Below are positions 23,887-35,966 of a stretch of DNA of 64,000 bases, in pieces; the stretch's first letter is position 1, and each line of letters starts with the position of its first letter. The stretch lies in assembly GCA_032988165.1 (NCBI GenBank), contig JANTQF010000147.1:1-64000 (forward strand). The letters run 5' to 3'. The notes under the pieces were generated by a model. It saw only the letters and a list, made by a program, of their open reading frames with translations, made no database searches and was not told the DNA's origin. A program made the translations under genes and the position numbers. This DNA is from Emmonsiellopsis sp. PD_33. Its lineage: Eukaryota; Ascomycota; Eurotiomycetes; Onygenales; Ajellomycetaceae.

Positions 23887-24876
23887 CTAAAACTCCGTAG
23901 CGCTGCTCTGGGGGAACTCGAATCCGACACCACGGCCCGTCAATCTCCGGTAGACCTCGCCATATGCATCGAGACGGTGGTCGACACCGCCGCGCTCCTT
24001 CTCGTGCAGGATGACCTTGAGCACCTTGCTGCCGTCCTCCTTTGTCCGCAGACGCTTGCCGACGATCTCGACGGGGTAGACGATGTCGGTGAGGATGGCC
24101 TCGTGGACAGCGGTGAGAGTGCGGGAGCGCGGGCGCTTCTGGGTCTGCGAGGTGCGCGAGCGGGCGGAGCGCTTGGGGCGGGGCAGGATGCGGCGGGAGG
24201 CGAGGATCAGGACGTGGCGGTCGGAGAACTTCTTCTCGAGTTCGCGGGTGAGGCTGTTGGGTGGGTTGGGTTTAGTTGTTGTATCTTAAATGGTTTGTTC
24301 GGGGATTATGGATGGTTGCGAATTGTTGGTAGGTGGAATTGGGGGCTGCATACCGTTGCTGGATCTTGTGGAAGCCCTGGAGGAGAGGGACTGGGACGAA
24401 GATCACGATGGCCTTCTTGCCGTGGCCGACCTCGATCTATATCATTGGGACAAAAAAAAATCAGCATGTCGGGTCCTTGATGGCATGATTCCGCAAAAGC
24501 TCCCCAAATCATTGAAGCAAGATATGTTCCCCGGCATCTCGTAACAGCTCTCCCCTATCTTCCGCAACATGTAATATCCCTTATTTATTCGACGATTCCT
24601 CCTCTTCCCACAAATCCCATTTGCGGTCTCCAATTCGATATCAAAATTCCTCCCCAACCCCGCACAAACACCACTCCCCGAAAGCACCTCCTCAATGCGA
24701 ATCAATAATCAATTCCTTACCTCACGGGCAGACACGAACTGCAACGGTCTCAAGGAAGCCTTGAGGTCGGGGGTGTTGGTCTCCAGGTCCGAGAGAGCAC
24801 CAGCAAGCGAGGCCTCGAGCTCGGAGGGATTCTGCCGCGAAGGGCTGTTGGGGGCGATCTTGTTGAGGGAAGCCAT
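23887..24876 (-). CDS. RPS7: 40S ribosomal protein S7 (eS7)
   Basis: Structural protein of the small ribosomal subunit. Three exons on the minus strand, 24876-24721, 24436-24354 and 24253-23887, sum to 606 nt and give 201 residues, the usual size in filamentous fungi. Recognisable segments: MASLNKIAPNSPSRQNPSE at the start, SLRPLQFVSARE, then VGHGKKAIVIFVPVPLL and GFHKIQQRLTRELEKKFSD across the second junction. These are followed by HVLILASRRILPRPKRS, the basic SRTLTAVHEAILTDIVYP and KVILHEKERGGVDHRLDAY. The introns are long for this window (284 and 100 nt), common for fungal ribosomal protein genes. An open extension upstream of 24876 in frame is rich in Pro and Arg and is taken as 5' leader. 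The gene converges with DCTN4. Confidence 0.97.
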
Positions 24877-25677
24877 GGTGTGCTGGAGGGGGGCAAGACA
24901 AGAAGAGGGCTTCTCGCTGGCTTTTCTTCCGTTGTCGTCGTGCGGTGGTCGGGGTGCGAGAGGAAGAGATGGGCGGTCGTCGTCGTCGGGGAGAGGCTGA
25001 AGCTGGGACGGGCCTTTCTCGCCTAGCAGAAACTGTGCGATTTTCGCGGGCTGTGGGCGCCGGCCTTGGCGCCTCGCTTAGCCCTGCGCTTGGCCTGCTG
25101 CGGCTAGCGTGTTGCCGCTTGCGGACTAGCGCCGTCCCGTGACTCTGCCCGCCCTGGAACACCAGCTTCATACCTACTTATCAACATCGCATCTCAGGGG
25201 CTGCAGTAATTGTCAGAATTTTCATCTTTGATGTATTGTATTGCATTGTATTTTGTTATATATCTCTACCTATGAGAGCCTCTTTCCTGCCCTCCCATCC
25301 CTCGTCTTTTTTTTCCTTTTATGTCTGGCACAAAAACAAACACTTGAACAGAGCGAAATTTAGACAGCTGCCTTTGCAATACGATTAACCAACCACCAAA
25401 CAAACAAATAAATAAATAATCAGTACATGACCCAAGAATCCAGAATAAAGTATAAAACTCCCAAACCCCTTCGCTATGCATCAAACGCTCTAAGGCAAAG
25501 CAAGCAAACGACAAATCCTCCATGTAATATCAAAGGCCAAAATAAGAAAACATGCGAGAAAAATAATGGTACAGGTGGGCAGGAGCAGGGGAAAATTGTC
25601 TATATAGCACCGGAATGCTTGTATGTATATGCTGTGCGAAGGAAAAGAAACAAAAAGCGTACAATCTCCAACAAGTC
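24877..25677. other. RPS7 promoter and PMC1 3' region
   Basis: The 801 bp lie between the RPS7 start and the Ca2+-ATPase stop, both on minus. The part next to RPS7 is GC-rich with TCG/CGT runs and would be its promoter and leader. The part next to PMC1 is AT-rich with ATAA repeats near 25,405-25,420. No further gene is seen. Confidence 0.55.
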
Positions 25678-28600
25678 TTAGCTGATCGTGATAGCAGGCA
25701 CATCGGCTGTTTCACGTTTGACCTCGGGGGCGCCACCTTGAGAATGCGAAGGTGCGGCGGGAGTAGTAGGCGCAGCTTCCTCATCAACAGCTGTATCCTT
25801 ACCCTTGCCCTTCGAAAACATGCGAGAGAAGAACCGGCCGATGGGCGAGAAGACGAAGCTAAATCCCTTAATGATAGGATTAAAGATTGCAGAGATGACG
25901 GTGACAGCGAGGTCCATGACGACCTTGAACCACCTATCGGGGAAGCAGCGGATCACGACGGCGAAGGGGATGCAGAAGATGGCGCAGAGGATACAAATAG
26001 CCCACTGCACGCCGTCGATGCGGGTGACGGAGAGCGCGGTGCTGCCGACGAAGATGATCAAGACCTGCCCACCGACCATGAGACAGTTGATACCGATGAA
26101 CCAGTAATTCTTCAGAATGCCCTCGAAGATGTTGAAGCCATTGTCAAGTCGGCGGTTGTTAAATTCGTTGAAGATCTGCATCCAGACGAAGGTGTTGAAA
26201 ACGATAGTGTCGAGTTGTAATTTGACGTTGCTGTCTGAGACGTCGTAATTGAGGATGCGGGCGCCAGCGAAGTAGAGGGTGTAGGTTACGATGAGCTGAT
26301 AGATACTTTGGCCGATTATCATTTTCCACATTGTGGTTGTGAAGAGGGAAGCGTTTTTTGGGGTGGGTTTCCGATCGAGAATCTTTTCGGTGGGGGCATC
26401 GGTAGCACTATTAAAATTGCGTTAGACGTCGCAGTCTTTTTGACGAGTGAAGGGAATTTACTTACAGCGCCAATGCAGCGAATGTGTCCATGATGAGGTT
26501 GACCCAGAGCAACTGTACTGCGCTCAGAACACTCTCGCCATTCGGATCGGAAACCGACGACACAAATGTGATGCAAACAGCAGTAATGTTGACAGTGATT
26601 TGGAACTGACAAAAAGTTAGCTTTTTTCTCTCTTTAAAAATAGGGGAATAACCAACCTGAAGAAACTTTGCAACGGCGTCGTTCACTGCTCTCCCCCAGG
26701 AGATAGCCGTGACAATGGACTTGAAGTTGTCATCCAGGAGAATAATCGAACTAGCTTCTTTCGCAACCTCTGTACCGGCAATTCCCATGGAGAATCCCAC
26801 ATCGGCGGTCTTGAGGGCTGGGCCGTCATTGGTTCCGTCTCCAGTAACAGCTACAGTCTCACCAAGATGCTTAAGTCGGGCTACTAAGATTCGCTTGTCT
26901 TCGGGAGATGAACGAGCCAGGACTTGCAGGTTGGGCAGAATCCGGTCGAGTTCATCCTCTGGGAGTTGACGAAATTTAGGTCCTTCCATTGCGATGCCGT
27001 CTGCGGTTTTGATGCCGCACTCTGTGGCAATTGCAACAGCAGTAGTGATATTATCACCTACCAAAGAGTTAGTTATTGATGAAATAAGCAAGTAGGAATA
27101 TTTAAAACAAACCTGTAACCATCTTCACGGCGACTCCGGCCTTGTTACATCTCTGAATGGCATCAGGAACCTCAGGCCTCAAGGGATCTTGGATACCCAC
27201 GACGCCAACCCAATTCATATTGTGAAATATATCTTCAAAGTCGGCCATAGTCTTGTCGTCTTCCATGGTTTTGGCGCCGGCTGGTGGCCATGACTCGAAA
27301 TCCTTGTACACCATGCCGATGCTTCGAAGCGAACGCTTGGCGTATGAGTTGATAGTTTGTAGCGCATAGTTCTGCGATTGTTCCGAGAGTGGCTCAAGCG
27401 TCAATCCATTTTCCGAGAGCTCTGCAATCACGTTGGTTGCCTTGGAGAGCATGATTTCCGCAGCACCCTTGACGAGAAGTCGATATTCCCCGGAGTGTTG
27501 GCGGAAAACGACGCCCATGCACTTGCGTGCAGAGTCGAAGGGAATAAGCTGGACAGCCTCGAAGTTTGAGCGCTCTTCAGTAAGCTTCATGCCAAGATGT
27601 TTGTGAGCCAGGTTGAGCATGGCCACTTCAGTTTTGCTGCCGACAAAGGTAAATTGACCATTTTCTTCGCCCTCAAATGCCGTCGAGTTGAGAGCAATGC
27701 TCTTAACCACCAAATCTTTGGCCGCAGAAGATAGACCGTTGAGCTTCTCCGAGATGTTTGAAGATCGTTCGCCATCGTCGGTGACCTGATCGAAACTGTC
27801 CTTGAGGCCAAGAGTCCCTGCTACTACTGTCATCTTATTCTGGGTAAGAGTGCCAGTTTTGTCGGAGCAAATCACAGTTGCATTGCCCATTGTTTCGCAA
27901 GCACGCAGGATACGAACAAGATTGTTCTCCTTGACCATACGAGTTGTTGCAAATGCGAGGGCCAAAGTAACGGCCAGCGGGAGGCCCTCTAGTAATCGAT
28001 GTCAGATGAATGAAATAAATAATTCAATACGCGAAGTGCTTACCTGGGATAGCAACGACAATGACTGTTACAGCCACAATCAGGATATGAAGAAACTCCT
28101 TTCCCTTAGCCGCAGGGCTCCCCGGATTGTTAGGGAGATCGACCAAAAATCGGATAAAAACGACCGTAAACAGAGTGACAGCCGCGCTGAAGTGATGATT
28201 AGTTAAACGTCGCACAGCTAGAGAAGCAGGAATACTTACGCTGTTCCTAAGCCTCCGATCCAATTTGCCAGTTTTCCCAGCTTAACCTGAAGCGGCGTGG
28301 GATCGTTGGGAGTTTGCAGCGAGATCATGATTTTGCCATAGGTAGAATTGGGTCCGACGCTCGTGACAAGGTAGGTGCCAACTCCTTCGAGGACCTTGCT
28401 TCCGGAGATGACAAATGGATCGAGCTTCTTGGTGGCGGTACCGTCCATCATGCGTTGCCAAACCTCCTGCCCGGCTGTTTTCTTCATCTGGTCTGATTCT
28501 CCGGTGGCGGATGATTCGTCGCATTTGACACCATGGCCAGAGAGGAAAACGCCGTCTGCTGGGATGGCATCGCCAGGTTCCATATGCAAAATATCGCCGA

Positions 28601-29700
28601 CAGTAATATCGAAGATTGAAATCATAACAGATTTCCCAGAGCGGATGGCTTTGACTTGGCGATCGTCTTTCTGTTATTTTGTTAGTAGATGCAAATGGCA
28701 ACATCGGATGAACGCGCACAAACCCTTTTGTTCAATTTCAGGAATTGCCTCTCTTTCTGCCAGTCATTTGCTGCAGTAACGAAAGTCACTATCAGAATAG
28801 CCACGATAATCGCAACTCCTTCGATCCATTCCACTTTTGATCCCCCATCAAATGTCTCATAAAGGCCAAGAGCCAGAGAGACCACAGCAGCAATCGTGAG
28901 CAGTATAATGATTTTGTCATTATAGGCTCTCCACAGCAGGATGAGGAACCCATCTGCCTGTCTTTCAGGCAGCCTGTTAGACTCAAACACGCGGATCCGA
29001 TCCGTGAACTGAGATTTTCCCGTGGGTTGGGGACCGCTTGGGACTTGCGTCAGTTCATGTTTCGATTCTGGGTACTTTTCCCATGCTTGTTTAGTTGCTT
29101 CGTCGAAACTGACGGCTCCTTCTAGTCTGTTTTCGTCTATCGATAACCCAGCGGTCAAGTCTGTTCTCAGCCCTCGTGCTAAGCCCCGAAGACCGCCTAA
29201 AGCTCTGAATGCAGCGAGCGATTTGGGGTTTAGCATCTTATTCAGCTGACCAGGGGAAAAGGCAAATGGATTGTTTTCCACTTGAAAGTCCTTTTCGTTT
29301 CTCTGGTCAGGTTTGAGGGCCTCCGACAAGGGCACATCGTCATAGTCCCCATTTTCCAGACCCGTGTTGGCTGTCGAGTCAGCCCGGGGTCTCAAGGTCT
29401 CTGATTTTGAAATAAATGAATCGGAACGTGAGCGGGTCTCTAAGTTGGAAATAAATGACCCGGAACGTGAGCGTAGAGTCTCTCCATCGATAGAGTTGGG
29501 ACTGTTGGGAGCAAGGAGTGAGCTATCATTGCGGGATGTCGGTCGACCCAGCGAGATAGCATCCTCGTTCACAGTCTCTGAAGATGATGTGTCGGATTGC
29601 TAGGGGAAATCAGCAAGGGAAGCAAGTCAAAGTTCTTGGGGGGACCTACTAAGGTATTGACGAATATTGGTGGAGCCAGCAATCTGTTGTTGTTTGACAT
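25678..29700 (-). CDS. PMC1: PMC1-type Ca2+-transporting P-type ATPase
   Basis: P-type (PMCA-like, type IIB) pump moving Ca2+ from cytosol into the vacuole or out of the cell with ATP. Eight exons on minus: 29700-29650, 29599-28724, 28670-28240, 28186-28044, 27988-27113, 27057-26657, 26605-26466, 26407-25678. All are in phase with GT..AG introns, total 3,648 nt, 1,215 residues. Domain order: a variable Ser-rich N terminus, the first membrane pair, then actuator loop motif CDESSATGESDQMKK and the membrane motif VVAIPEGLPLAVTLALAFA. After these come the phosphorylation site SDKTGTLTQNKM (about residue 545), the nucleotide domain with LVKGAAEIML, hinge TGDGTNDGPALKTADVGFSMG (about 865), and the C-terminal membrane helices with LLWVNLIMDTFAALALATD. 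The cytosolic tail is short and Pro/Ala-rich without a long calmodulin-type extension. The first exon is only 17 codons, so the start is less sure than the rest. Confidence 0.95.
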
Positions 29701-32700
29701 AGCTGCGGTCTGTGGCAAGACCACAGGTGAACAAAATTGTATGTTTTCTCCCTCCTGAACTGGATATTCGGAGGTAAGGTAGGTATAGATGCACAAAAAT
29801 AATAGTTGACGATATCAGGATATCAGAAAAGTACTCATAAAAACTCCAGGAGCAGGCACGGTGGTTTTAACTGAATCTCGGCCCTTTTGGTTACAGCTCA
29901 GCCATTTCCCTCACGTTGACGGACGGCATGCTGCCGCAGAGGATTTCGGCGGGTGGGGGCTTGGGAGATGAATTGGGGCTGTGCTTCTTTAGTAGATCCT
30001 TGGAAGGCGTTCCAAACCCAAAAACCAACAACAGGGTTGCACAGGACCATGGCTGGTGGTGGACGCAGCCGGCTGACACAGAGAACGTCACAACGAGGTA
30101 GCCGCCGCGGCGATGAATGGTTGAGTGATGGCCTATTGAGCAGCAAACCGCGAGAAGCATGAGACGCTTCAGGAGAACAGGGGGCGGCTCTACGCGATGG
30201 GCGGCTCTGGTTGGTCAGCGCAGGACTCGTTTGCCGCCGCGAGGGTTTCTTGGCATTTCTTGCTTGGCATTTCCGGGATAGGGCTAGCGTGCTATGTCAT
30301 CTACTGTTTACACAGCTCCGTTTTCGTGTTTGAACATCGCGTGCAGGGGTGAGCAGCGAACAGCCGACTTTATCGCCCCTGCACAAGCTGTCTGCGGCAA
30401 GGCGTTGCGCTACTCGCACGGCTCATGGTTGTTGGCTCCAAAAAGACACCCAGGCTAACAGATAAACGCCAGCCTTACTTCTGACCATCTCGCAGAGTGT
30501 GTGTATAAAACTCGGCATCCCTCCCTCCCTCAAACTGTTAGTCCGACGGTTTCAAATCGGGCAAACCTCTCGATATGCGGCAAACCAGAGACACCCAAGA
30601 TTCTCGGCGCCCTCTCAACATCCCTCATCCGTAGATCTCCTGCTTTTCTGAGAAGGAGCTCTTGCTACTCCGCCTACCTTGGCGGGCGGGGGAATGTCCC
30701 ATCCAGCTTGAGAATCGTACATACAATCAACCAAAAACAATTCTGTGGGGCATTAGAATCGCCTGCACTGTGCAGTGTGCAGGCCTCTCTGTGGGGGGGG
30801 GACGCTTGGGCTTGAATGCCATCGAGTGGAGCATGTTTTCTTATTATCTTCACTTGTTGAACATCATATTTGATTCTCCGCGCCAAGGTAACCCACTCGT
30901 CGATGCTCATTTCTTGGCTGACGGTCGTTTCCCCTTTTACACATACTCTGCGACTGCCTTGGAACTCCGTTCCGGTCGACCGTTTGGCGTTTTGCCCGGC
31001 TCCTGTCGGATTACTTACCACTGCGGTCAGTTTGGCGGATTTCAGCGGCATGGAGTAGTCGTCGTGTGCAGGGAGGCACAGCCGATGGCATTTGGAATAG
31101 AGATGGACACTATCGCTTTTTCATATATTAACCTTATCCAATCGGTGATCAGGTCGAGAGGGTGGGGGGGGAATCTATTAGCGAGAGTCGTTGCCAGAGA
31201 ATTCGCCCAACCCCCTGAACCCTGTTTTGCAGTCTCTGGGTGCGATCCCATCCCGAAAGGCGAATGCGATCCCAGTGTTCTGGAAGAAAGGTAAAATTAA
31301 CGTCACAAGGGAGCCTCATCGATCAACCTCGCCGTAGTTGGTGCGCAATAGGTATCGACCGGGCCAAGCCGCAGAGGCAACCGCACACAAAATCTCATCC
31401 ATGATTTGGTCGATGTGCTTTGTCTGGGCGATACACAGCCCGGCCATACGAGAGGCCCATGAAATGTTGAGTTCCCAACGGTTTCCGGTCAATTTGTCAT
31501 TATCTGCGAAGAAGTCTCGGCCGCGTCGATGGTGGGACCATGACATGCGCACGAGCTGTCACGATGAGCTGGAATGTTCAAGATTCATCATCGATCTTGG
31601 TTGTAGACGGTGGTCTCCAGAGGCGTTTAGCAGTCGCCTTCGGCTGCGGTGGCGCTCGGAAATGTCCGCCAATAATATTTGAGAAGGAGCCTAGCTGTGG
31701 CTGGTGTGTGGCGTAGGATTATGGCGGTGCATGTCACGTGGTGTTTATGTAATCATTATGTCATTTCGCCAAGCAAAGCCAACTCAAACGTCCGAGTCAA
31801 CTTCAACCTCGCTCAACAACAGCAACATCAACAGCAACACACCAGCTTCTCTCCCCCGTCATCCTTCATCCTTGCTTTGCGCCACTGCATCACTGCCATC
31901 AACAGGATCCCCATGCATTTGCAGCTCTATCAGCCCAGTCGTCCTACATTTCTACAGCCTCGAAGAATACTAACAAAACCCCTCACTAGGCTGTATCGAA
32001 GTGAACCTCGCGACTTTCGTACAATGATAGCACGCAAGAATTTCCACTGCGAAGCGCTGTTTCTTGAGCATCGAAGGGCTCTAGCCGTCTCATGTCGGCG
32101 TCCAGTCTGAATAGTCCAGGTAAACCGCACCATCCCTATGATCTACCGCACACTCGGGCTAATATTGGGTTCTCTTCCTCAAGTGAAAGAAAGATAGCCT
32201 CACAAAATTGCCAATAGAAAATCGCCCATCATCCTGTTCCTCCCTGAGAGCCTCTCCCTTCCTTCCCCTTCCGCGTTTTCCCACTTCGCTACTGCACCCC
32301 TGCTGTTGAACGCCGCTTAGCCCACTGGCTGGCGATAAAGTGAGTTTCGAGACCTTGACTGGTAGCATACTTACCTACCATGCTACTTGTTTAGAACTAA
32401 CCAATTCCCTTTTCAGTCACAAAAATATTGCGCCCATACGCAGGGTGTGCATTCCAAAAGGTTCGATTTCCAGACCATGTCGACCAACCTGTCTAAACTA
32501 ACATTGTCTAGTTACTACAAACTGGTCTACACGTTAAATATGAAGTAGTCCGATCTTTAAGCCCTTGTGGACGCAAATGCCAAACCAAGGCACCACGAGC
32601 TACGACTCAGTGTCAATGCTCATGGTTCGGGTTCCCCACCGCGGGTCAACTCAAACCAGCAAAACCCAAGAACGTCGGGCCCGCCCTAGGCAGAGTCCTC

Positions 32701-33463
32701 ATGATTCTTGGTACTTTCGCGCCTCACATTCTAAGAACTGGAATAGGCGTGGGGAGTAGTGGAGTAATGCGCTGCTGTAAGTTCTATATACTCTACCAAA
32801 TCATACTACTTTTTGGGATTACCCAAGTTTTTCAATGGGCATTATCTGGGCGCTCCCCCAACTGACGATCTTTCTCTCCTTAAGAATCCCTTTTGAACTG
32901 CACTCGGAATATGTGATCTCCGACTTGCAGTAATACGCCCGTTGTAGTGTTTTACAACGGGCGGGAAATCCCGTCTATCCCTGAGGCCAAAGCCTCAGCC
33001 GCGTCGACGAGTACATTGCAGCCTGGTCCCTCACGTGCGCCAGGTGGCGGAAAAATTCAAAAATCAAAACAAATCAGGGGTCCTCCTACTGGGAGGACCT
33101 TTGGGAAAAATTCAAAAAATTCAAAAATCGACAATGAAAATGTTTGGGTATGGAAGGTCGTAGTACGGTTTTGGTTGCAGGTGTAGGATGATGGTGGTTT
33201 ATGGGTTTTTTAGTGTAGGTTCAAACTTTCCCTGTTTCTTTTTGCTGCTTTGTTTCCGCCCCATTTCTGTCATCTTTTCCGAAATCGTTCTTTTTACATT
33301 TCCCTCCTTTGGAATTTGCCTCCCACAAACGGATTCATGAATTCTTCGTTTCGTCTCGATTCATTTTCTCGCCTACATTATCAAAACAAGAAGCCGGAAA
33401 ATACAACACATGTAAACACATAAAACAAGGTACGTTTACCCCCCTCCCTTACTGACTACATCA
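29701..33463. other. 3.8 kb intergenic region without supported gene
   Basis: This holds the PMC1 promoter and the 3' side of the oxidoreductase gene. Several open frames of 60-210 codons occur (the longest at 30662-31294, plus), but none shows family motifs, and frames on opposite strands overlap freely. Composition is ordinary with CpG present. The one clear structure is the hairpin cluster at 32,936-33,099, described separately. Confidence 0.5.
32936..33099. repeat. Cluster of perfect hairpins (possible structured RNA or element remnant)
   Basis: Within 164 bp I see three strong inverted repeats and some weaker ones. An 11-bp perfect stem is at 32936-32946/32953-32963 with a 6-nt loop. 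A 7-bp stem (CTGAGGC) is at 32981-32987/32992-32998 with a 4-nt loop. An 8-bp stem (GGTCCTCC) is at 33079-33086/33092-33099 with a 5-nt loop. A short CGGGA/TCCCG stem lies just after the first. GGAAAAATTCAAAAA-like direct repeats flank the third stem on both sides (about 33,050 and 33,103). No coding role is evident. It could be an RNA gene, a 3'-end structure or a transposon remnant. Confidence 0.6.
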
Positions 33464-35064
33464 CTACTTCAACGCCCACCCATCCTCCCCCTCCCGCACA
33501 ATCTCCACAGGCCGCTTCTCATCCAACGACACACGACCCGCATGCAAAATCGCCGTCGTGGCAATGGTGTTCTTAAGCGTGGGCAACCCCCGCTTATCCA
33601 GGCCGTCGAGCGTGACGCGGCCCTCGTTCAGGGCGGTTATGGCGTCGATGAATTTCTCGAAGCTGATGTAGCCATAGCCTGTTTGGCCGCCGAAGTTTCC
33701 TTCTTCGTCGGGGGCATAGCGCATGTAGAAGCTGCGTGGGGTTGTTAGTGGGTTATTGATAAGGGGGAAGGGGTTTGAACTGACGGGTTGTACCAGGCGA
33801 GTGCGCCCTGGTTGTCGTCTGTTACATCATAAGCACGCTTGGCTTGGTTGATGCGGATCTCGCCCTTTGAGCCCATCCCTGTGGCAATTCAACTTTTGTC
33901 AGCATGCTCTCTTGTTTATCTTTTCGCGAACAGAAATTGGAGGTTGGCGGCAACATGAACAATGTCAACACATACAATGGAAATACTGATTCGAATGCAC
34001 GCCAGCCTTCTGCGGCGCCGTCCAACTGGCCGTATACACGCCCGTGGCCACCTTGCTCGGATCGCTCTTCTTCCGCCAATCAACCAGCAACGTAATCGTG
34101 TCCTCCGTCTCAGGCACACAGCCCAACTCCACCGCAGTCCCCTGCGACGCCGACGCCGTCACCTTCACCGGCGTATACTCGGGCACCATACTCTCGCAAA
34201 TATCCACATGGTGCGAATTCAGATAGTACGAGATATCACTATCCTTGCCCGCCCAGGCCTTGAAGGTCTCCAACTGGCTCTTCGGCTGGCTCATGTAGCT
34301 GTAGAAGTAGTTGAAGTCGCCCAGGCCGCGGGCCTTGGCGCGGGCGTCGGAGTAGGCGGGGTCGAAGCGCTTGTGGTGCTCGACGAAGACGAAGACGCCC
34401 GCTTTGCGCGACTCTTCGAGCAGGTGCAGGTGGTCGGTTAGTAGCTTTGTGGCGGGCTTGGTGATTAGGACGTGGATTTTGCGCTGGATGGCGTATAGGG
34501 CGATGGGGTAGTGGGTTGGGTCTGGGGTGAAGATTGTGATTGCGGAGCCGGGGGGGAGGGCGTCGATGGCGGGCTTGTAGGCGTTGGGATCGACTTGGTT
34601 GTCGGCCGGGTAGGAGGTGAAGGAGACGTCGAGACCGTTGTAGACTTGGGAGATGTTTTTTTGGAGGTGTTGTTCTGATTTTTGATTAGTTTTTGGTTAT
34701 TTCTGTTTTTTTTTTGGGGGGGGGGGTTGGTTTAAATAGACAATTCCCCGTCTCAACGGATATATATATTTATGAAAGTGAGAAATAAAATAAATAGATA
34801 AATAATAGCAACTCACTGATAGCCGGAAACTTATGCCCGGACACGCCCACCATGCTCAAATCGCCCACTTTGCCTCTCCGGCGCAGGTCGAAGAGCGTTA
34901 GGCCGACGACGCCGACTTTTTTGTCTGAGCCGGATGCTCCGCCGCCGACGAAGCCGGTGGTGTACTCTCCGGTTCCCACCTGGGGGTTTATTTCGTCAGT
35001 CTGTAGGGTTCTGGGTAGATATAGAGGGGGTATATCTAACCATCAAGATGCTTGGGGGAGCCAT
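33464..35064 (-). CDS. Gfo/Idh/MocA-family NAD(P)-dependent oxidoreductase
   Basis: Members oxidise or reduce sugars, polyols or sugar acids with NAD(P). Five exons on minus, 35064-35041, 34979-34817, 34674-33976, 33878-33785 and 33731-33464, are all in phase and give 415 residues. The N terminus carries the Rossmann glycine motif (LMVGTGEYTTGFVGGG, split by intron 1 after Met-8). The middle has VLITKPATKLL, where the Lys-Pro matches the EKP position of the family, and EHHKRFDPAYSDARAKA, whose Lys-Arg-Phe-Asp region is the usual catalytic/substrate block. The HHVDICE segment supplies the conserved His/Asp. The C-terminal part has GEIRINQAKRAYDV and GYISFEKFIDAITALNEGR. The substrate cannot be told from the sequence. 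The 23-nt start exon region is supported by the glycine motif continuing directly across the junction. It is divergent from an aldolase-family gene 0.9 kb away, suggesting a shared catabolic pathway. Confidence 0.88.
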
Positions 35065-35966
35065 TTTTGCTGTAATTGCGGGGGAGGAATTGGATATATA
35101 TGGTGGTGTTTCAGCGGTGTGAGGGTGTCAATTGATGGAGGAGGAAAAGAGGGAAGCTGGATAGATATAGAGCAATATAGCTGAATTATTCAGGCCGTGG
35201 TTGGGTTTGGATTCTGCGGAGAACGCGGCGGCTAAATAAGCCCCGTGGGGGAAATGGCGACGATGGAGTAGTTGAATTGAGAGGCCAGACAATTCCTAGT
35301 AATCAACGAACGATCGGGGTTCTTGACTATTTATTCGTTCTTTAGAGCCATGTATTTCGACAGTTGCTGTTTCATCTTCTGCTGTTGTCCCCTCTCCCCG
35401 CCATGGACAATATCTCGACACAATAACATCGCTGCCCCACACCACCGTCGATTGGTGGAAAATCTCGACGGCAAAAGCCGAAGCTGGGAGGAATTGTTCC
35501 AGTTGCCGACGCCAGCCATTGCCGACGATGGTGAGGGGCAGTTTGGGGTTTTTGAATTGGGGATGAAGAAAGGAGGCAGATTGGGGGTTGGGATATTGGG
35601 GGTGGGAGTATCCGAGTCACCAGCAAGAGTAGCCCCTGAGTCCAGCAACCGCCTGTATTAAATATTATTATTACGGCTATCATCAACATCTACTCCTCCA
35701 AAATAAGAGGGCCAAACCCATAGTTAGTTAACTTGCTAAATAACGTCTATGGCCAGACGTCATAGCTTTTGTATTTTTATATTGCTGCCCCCGCACTTTT
35801 CCCCTTCGCGCATAGCTGCCCCTGGCTTAAATAGAGGGGAGGAGGCCAACTATTTATATAAACAAGAGAGAGTGCTCCCATAATTTATACATGGAGAACA
35901 GTATTTGTAAAGAACCCGTACAAATCAAATATTAGTACTCACTCACATAGCAAATTCATCCCCAAA
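35065..35966. promoter_or_regulatory. Divergent promoter, oxidoreductase/aldolase pair
   Basis: The 902 bp lie between two start codons pointing outward. Near the aldolase there is an AT-rich TATA-like stretch (TATTTATATAAAC near 35,851-35,863) about 105 bp before its ATG. I saw no clear binding site for a known regulator that would decide the inducer. An open frame of about 110 codons here is not convincing. Confidence 0.55.

Noticed and set aside
24877..25171. N-terminal extension of RPS7
   Set aside because: The extension is Pro/Arg-rich leader-like sequence; the conserved eS7 N terminus begins at 24876.
30662..31294. 210-codon plus frame upstream of PMC1
   Set aside because: No domain or codon pattern could be recognised, and a minus frame of 125 codons overlaps it; it is kept only as a possibility in the spacer entry.
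32400..32480. tRNA-like B-box (GGTTCGATTTCC)
   Set aside because: No matching A-box, acceptor stem or anticodon arm could be built around it.
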